From positions 75,233-139,232 of the forward strand of contig NZ_CP034329.1 of the NCBI RefSeq assembly GCF_003940805.1: a stretch of 64,000 nt of DNA. The letters are read 5' to 3'. The stretch is from Tabrizicola piscis. Lineage in GTDB: Bacteria > Pseudomonadota > Alphaproteobacteria > Rhodobacterales > Rhodobacteraceae. The translations under genes were made by a program, and so were the position numbers. Below, piece after piece: positions 61,827 to 64,000 of this stretch (its first letter is position 1; the number at the start of each line of letters is the position of its first letter). The notes under the pieces were generated by a model. The model saw nothing but the letters and a program-made list of their open reading frames with translations, had not been told where the DNA came from and ran no database searches.

Positions 61827-62213
61827 ATGGACTATACGATCAACCGCCTGATCACAGGTGCTGATTTTGACGTGGTCGACGCCAGAACCCGTGCCGCGCT
61901 GTCCGAAAACGGCTTTGGTGTACTGACCGAAATCGACGTCAAGGCAACGATGAAAAAGAAGCTGGACGTGGATATGCCAGCCTACCGCATTTTTGGGGCA
62001 TGCAACCCGAAGATGGCACTGGAAGCCATCGGGATGGAACCGCGCGTCGGTGCCATGCTGCCCTGCAACGTTATCCTGCGCGAGGTCAAAGACGGTGTCG
62101 AGGTGAGTGCTATTGATCCGGTGGCGTCGATGCAGGCCATCGACAATCCCGCCTTGCATGCTGTCGCTGGTCAGGTGCGCGACCTACTGGCCAAAGTTGT
62201 TGCGGCAATTTGA
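61827..62213 (+). CDS. DUF302 family protein
   Basis: This 128-aa protein matches the DUF302 fold: ITGADFDVVDARTRAALSEN, GFGVLTEIDVKATMKKKLDV, YRIFGACNPKMALEAI and MLPCNVILRE. A conserved cysteine sits in each of the last two segments. DUF302 proteins are common next to copper-resistance genes and may bind metal or small ligands. It lies 15 bases after the 37-aa gene, within the metal operon. Confidence 0.92.
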   Translation: MDYTINRLITGADFDVVDARTRAALSENGFGVLTEIDVKATMKKKLDVDMPAYRIFGACNPKMALEAIGMEPRVGAMLPCNVILREVKDGVEVSAIDPVASMQAIDNPALHAVAGQVRDLLAKVVAAI

Positions 62214-62327
62214 TTGCACCCGCAACTGCAATCTTCGCTTGACCTTCCAATGATGGGAAGGCGCATCGTGAGTCGGTAGGCCTTTGCATCTGCCTTCGCG
62301 CGGCGCTGACCGCGACAGGAGAACGCT

Positions 62328-64000
62328 ATGAAATCCACCGATCCGCACGGCAGCCATGCCCATCCCGACCCCGACATGCCTGAAAGCCAAGACGCCCCAC
62401 AAAGTGGAACTGGGCCAACTTCCATCGACCCAGTCTGCGGCATGACCGTCACGTTGAAACCTGACACGCGGACCGAGGCGTTTGGCAGCAAGGACTTCCA
62501 TTTCTGCTCTGGCAAATGTCAGACGAAGTTTCAGGCCGATCCGTGGTTCTACGCCTCCGGCCGTGCGGCAGGGCGCAAGAAAGTTGCCCCGGCCAATGTG
62601 CAGTATACTTGCCCCATGCATCCCGAGATTATCCGTGATGCGCCCGGCTCGTGTCCGATCTGCGGCATGGCGCTGGAGCCGATGCTACCCTCGGACGAGC
62701 CCAGCCATGAGTTAACCGATTTCACCCGCCGCATGTGGGTTTCAGCAGCTGCGGCGGTGCCGCTGATCGTGTTGACGATGGGAGAGTTCGTGGCTCTGCC
62801 GGTGCGTGACTGGATCGGGCATCAGGTGGCCAGTTACCTGGAGTTCGCGCTGGCAACTCCGATTATCCTTTGGGCGGCCCTTCCCTTCTTCAAGCGAGGC
62901 TGGGATTCGCTGGCGAACCGGTCACCCAACATGTGGACGCTGATCAGCCTTGGGGTGGCGGCGGCCTACCTCTATTCGCTGGTCGCGACGTTCCTACCTG
63001 GCTTGTTCCCTGAGGTCTACCGGATGGGTCACGGGGTTGGCACCTACTATGAAGCGGCGGTGGTGATTGTGGCTCTGGTCTTTGTCGGCCAGGTCCTGGA
63101 ACTGCGCGCACGCGAACGCACCGGCGATGCGATCCGCGCGCTTCTCGACCTCGCGCCGAAGACGGCGCGGCGCATTCTGCCGGACGGCACCGAATACGAT
63201 GCGCCTTTGGAGAACATCATGGAGGGCGACCGGCTGCGTGTGCGCCCCGGAGACGCTGTGCCAGTCGACGGCGTGGTGATCGAGGGTCATTCATCGTTGG
63301 ACGAAAGCATGCTGACCGGCGAGGCGATGCCGGTCGAAAAAGGGCCGGGAGATGCGGTGACCGGGGCCACCATCAACAAGAACGGAAGTCTTGTTATCGA
63401 GGCTGGCAAGGTTGGCGCAGACACCGTTTTGGCGCAGATCGTGGCCATGGTGTCGAACGCGCGTCGGTCGCGTGCACCAATCCAAGGGCTGGCGGATCGG
63501 GTGTCCGCAATATTTGTACCGACCGTGGTTGGGATCGCAATTCTGGCCTTCGTAGCCTGGATGATTTTCGGCCCCGAGCCATCCCTGGTCTTTGCCATCG
63601 CCTCGGCGGTGTCGGTGCTGATCATCGCTTGCCCCTGCGCGTTGGGTCTTGCCACCCCGATCTCGATTACAACGGCGGCCGGACGTGGCGCGCAGGCGGG
63701 TGTGCTTATCAAAGACGCTGAGGCGCTGGAGCGGATGGCGGGGGTCGATACGCTGATCGTCGACAAAACGGGTACGCTGACCATGGGCAAGCCCGAGCTC
63801 ACCGATACGGTGTCGCTTGGGGACTTGGCAGTCACAGACCTGTTGTCCCTTGCTGCGGCTCTGGAACGTGGGTCGGAACACCCCCTTGCCGAAGCCATTG
63901 TTGAGGGGGCCGACGCGCAGGGCGCGTCCCGACAAGAGGCCACGGGTTTCGAGGCGGTCACCGGCAAGGGTGTGCGTGGCAAGGTCAAAGGCCGCGCGGT
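62328..64000 (+). CDS. copA: Copper/silver P1B-type ATPase, 3' end outside window
   Basis: The gene starts at ATG 62328 (CAGGAGAACG upstream) and is open to the end of the window (557 codons seen). The N-terminus has a His-rich tail, a YHS domain ([15 protein letters not shown]) and a CPMHP...CPICGMAL metal-binding module near 95-114 in place of the usual HMA domain. Membrane helices follow, then the transport motif CPC near residue 434 and the phosphorylation motif DKTGT near 478. It exports Cu(I) or Ag(I) from the cytoplasm. It is the last visible gene of the metal operon. Confidence 0.94.
   Translation, partial: MKSTDPHGSHAHPDPDMPESQDAPQSGTGPTSIDPVCGMTVTLKPDTRTEAFGSKDFHFCSGKCQTKFQADPWFYASGRAAGRKKVAPANVQYTCPMHPEIIRDAPGSCPICGMALEPMLPSDEPSHELTDFTRRMWVSAAAAVPLIVLTMGEFVALPVRDWIGHQVASYLEFALATPIILWAALPFFKRGWDSLANRSPNMWTLISLGVAAAYLYSLVATFLPGLFPEVYRMGHGVGTYYEAAVVIVALVFVGQVLELRARERTGDAIRALLDLAPKTARRILPDGTEYDAPLENIMEGDRLRVRPGDAVPVDGVVIEGHSSLDESMLTGEAMPVEKGPGDAVTGATINKNGSLVIEAGKVGADTVLAQIVAMVSNARRSRAPIQGLADRVSAIFVPTVVGIAILAFVAWMIFGPEPSLVFAIASAVSVLIIACPCALGLATPISITTAAGRGAQAGVLIKDAEALERMAGVDTLIVDKTGTLTMGKPELTDTVSLGDLAVTDLLSLAAALERGSEHPLAEAIVEGADAQGASRQEATGFEAVTGKGVRGKVKGRA

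Noticed and set aside
1..64000. CRISPR arrays, tRNA and rRNA genes
   Set aside because: I saw no regularly spaced repeat-spacer pattern, no tRNA cloverleaf and no rRNA sequence.

Overview
The window looks like part of a large plasmid, or plasmid-derived replicon, of an alphaproteobacterium of the Rhodobacterales (Rhodobacteraceae). The grounds are the high GC content, a complete repABC replication and partition cassette (repA, repB, repC on the minus strand, 52.9-56.3 kb) with perfect 16-18 bp partition palindromes, an alphaproteobacterial GTTC-N7-GTTC SOS box, and a set of backbone genes usual on such replicons. No tRNA, rRNA or CRISPR array was seen.

Layout. (1) 0-11 kb is a defence island: a partial WGR protein, a bactofilin, a frameshifted Fic gene, then a minus-strand operon reading WGR protein, Type IIG-like restriction/methylation enzyme, SIR2, HerA. 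An IS5-family element with a TTAG target duplication splits the Type IIG gene just before its nuclease motif. (2) 11-18.3 kb is plasmid backbone: a 1453-aa methyltransferase/strawberry-notch helicase fusion, a Toprim protein and a DUF2493 protein in one operon. Divergent from them is a 98-aa internally duplicated protein whose promoter carries the SOS box. (3) 18.5-34.2 kb is metabolic cargo: an aldehyde dehydrogenase pseudogene, an MBL-fold hydrolase, a 2OG-Fe(II) oxygenase, an AcoR-like regulator divergent from an alcohol dehydrogenase, a two-ATPase ABC importer of glycerol-transporter type, a MetX-like hydrolase, and an Lrp regulator divergent from an AceE/transketolase-like enzyme. (4) 34.2-37.3 kb holds an IS3 remnant and an AbiE-type toxin-antitoxin locus with an extra 87-aa gene, facing a second AbiEi-like antitoxin (DUF6088). 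(5) 37.3-44 kb is a run of small minus-strand backbone genes (DUF6915, DUF6878, JAB/RadC, DUF932, SSB) and one plus-strand zinc-ribbon protein. (6) 44.4-47 kb is an IS66 element. (7) 47.1-49.2 kb is a single gene joining a GHKL ATPase to a PD-(D/E)XK nuclease, a candidate stand-alone defence gene. (8) 49.5-58.7 kb holds a small membrane protein, a large ParB-like protein, repC-repB-repA, a serine recombinase with a res-like site, and an RHE_PE00001-type protein. (9) 58.8-64 kb is a copper/heavy-metal module: a two-component system divergent from a Met-rich EF-hand protein, a 37-aa membrane peptide, a DUF302 protein and a CopA-type P-ATPase cut by the window end.

How the parts work together. 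The backbone supplies copy control, partition and DNA metabolism. The accessory blocks supply phage defence and plasmid addiction, uptake and oxidation of an unidentified small substrate, and metal resistance. The most novel-looking items are the WGR/Type IIG/SIR2/HerA operon, the GHKL-nuclease gene, the three-gene AbiE variant, and a conserved 46-49 bp leader repeated upstream of three backbone genes.
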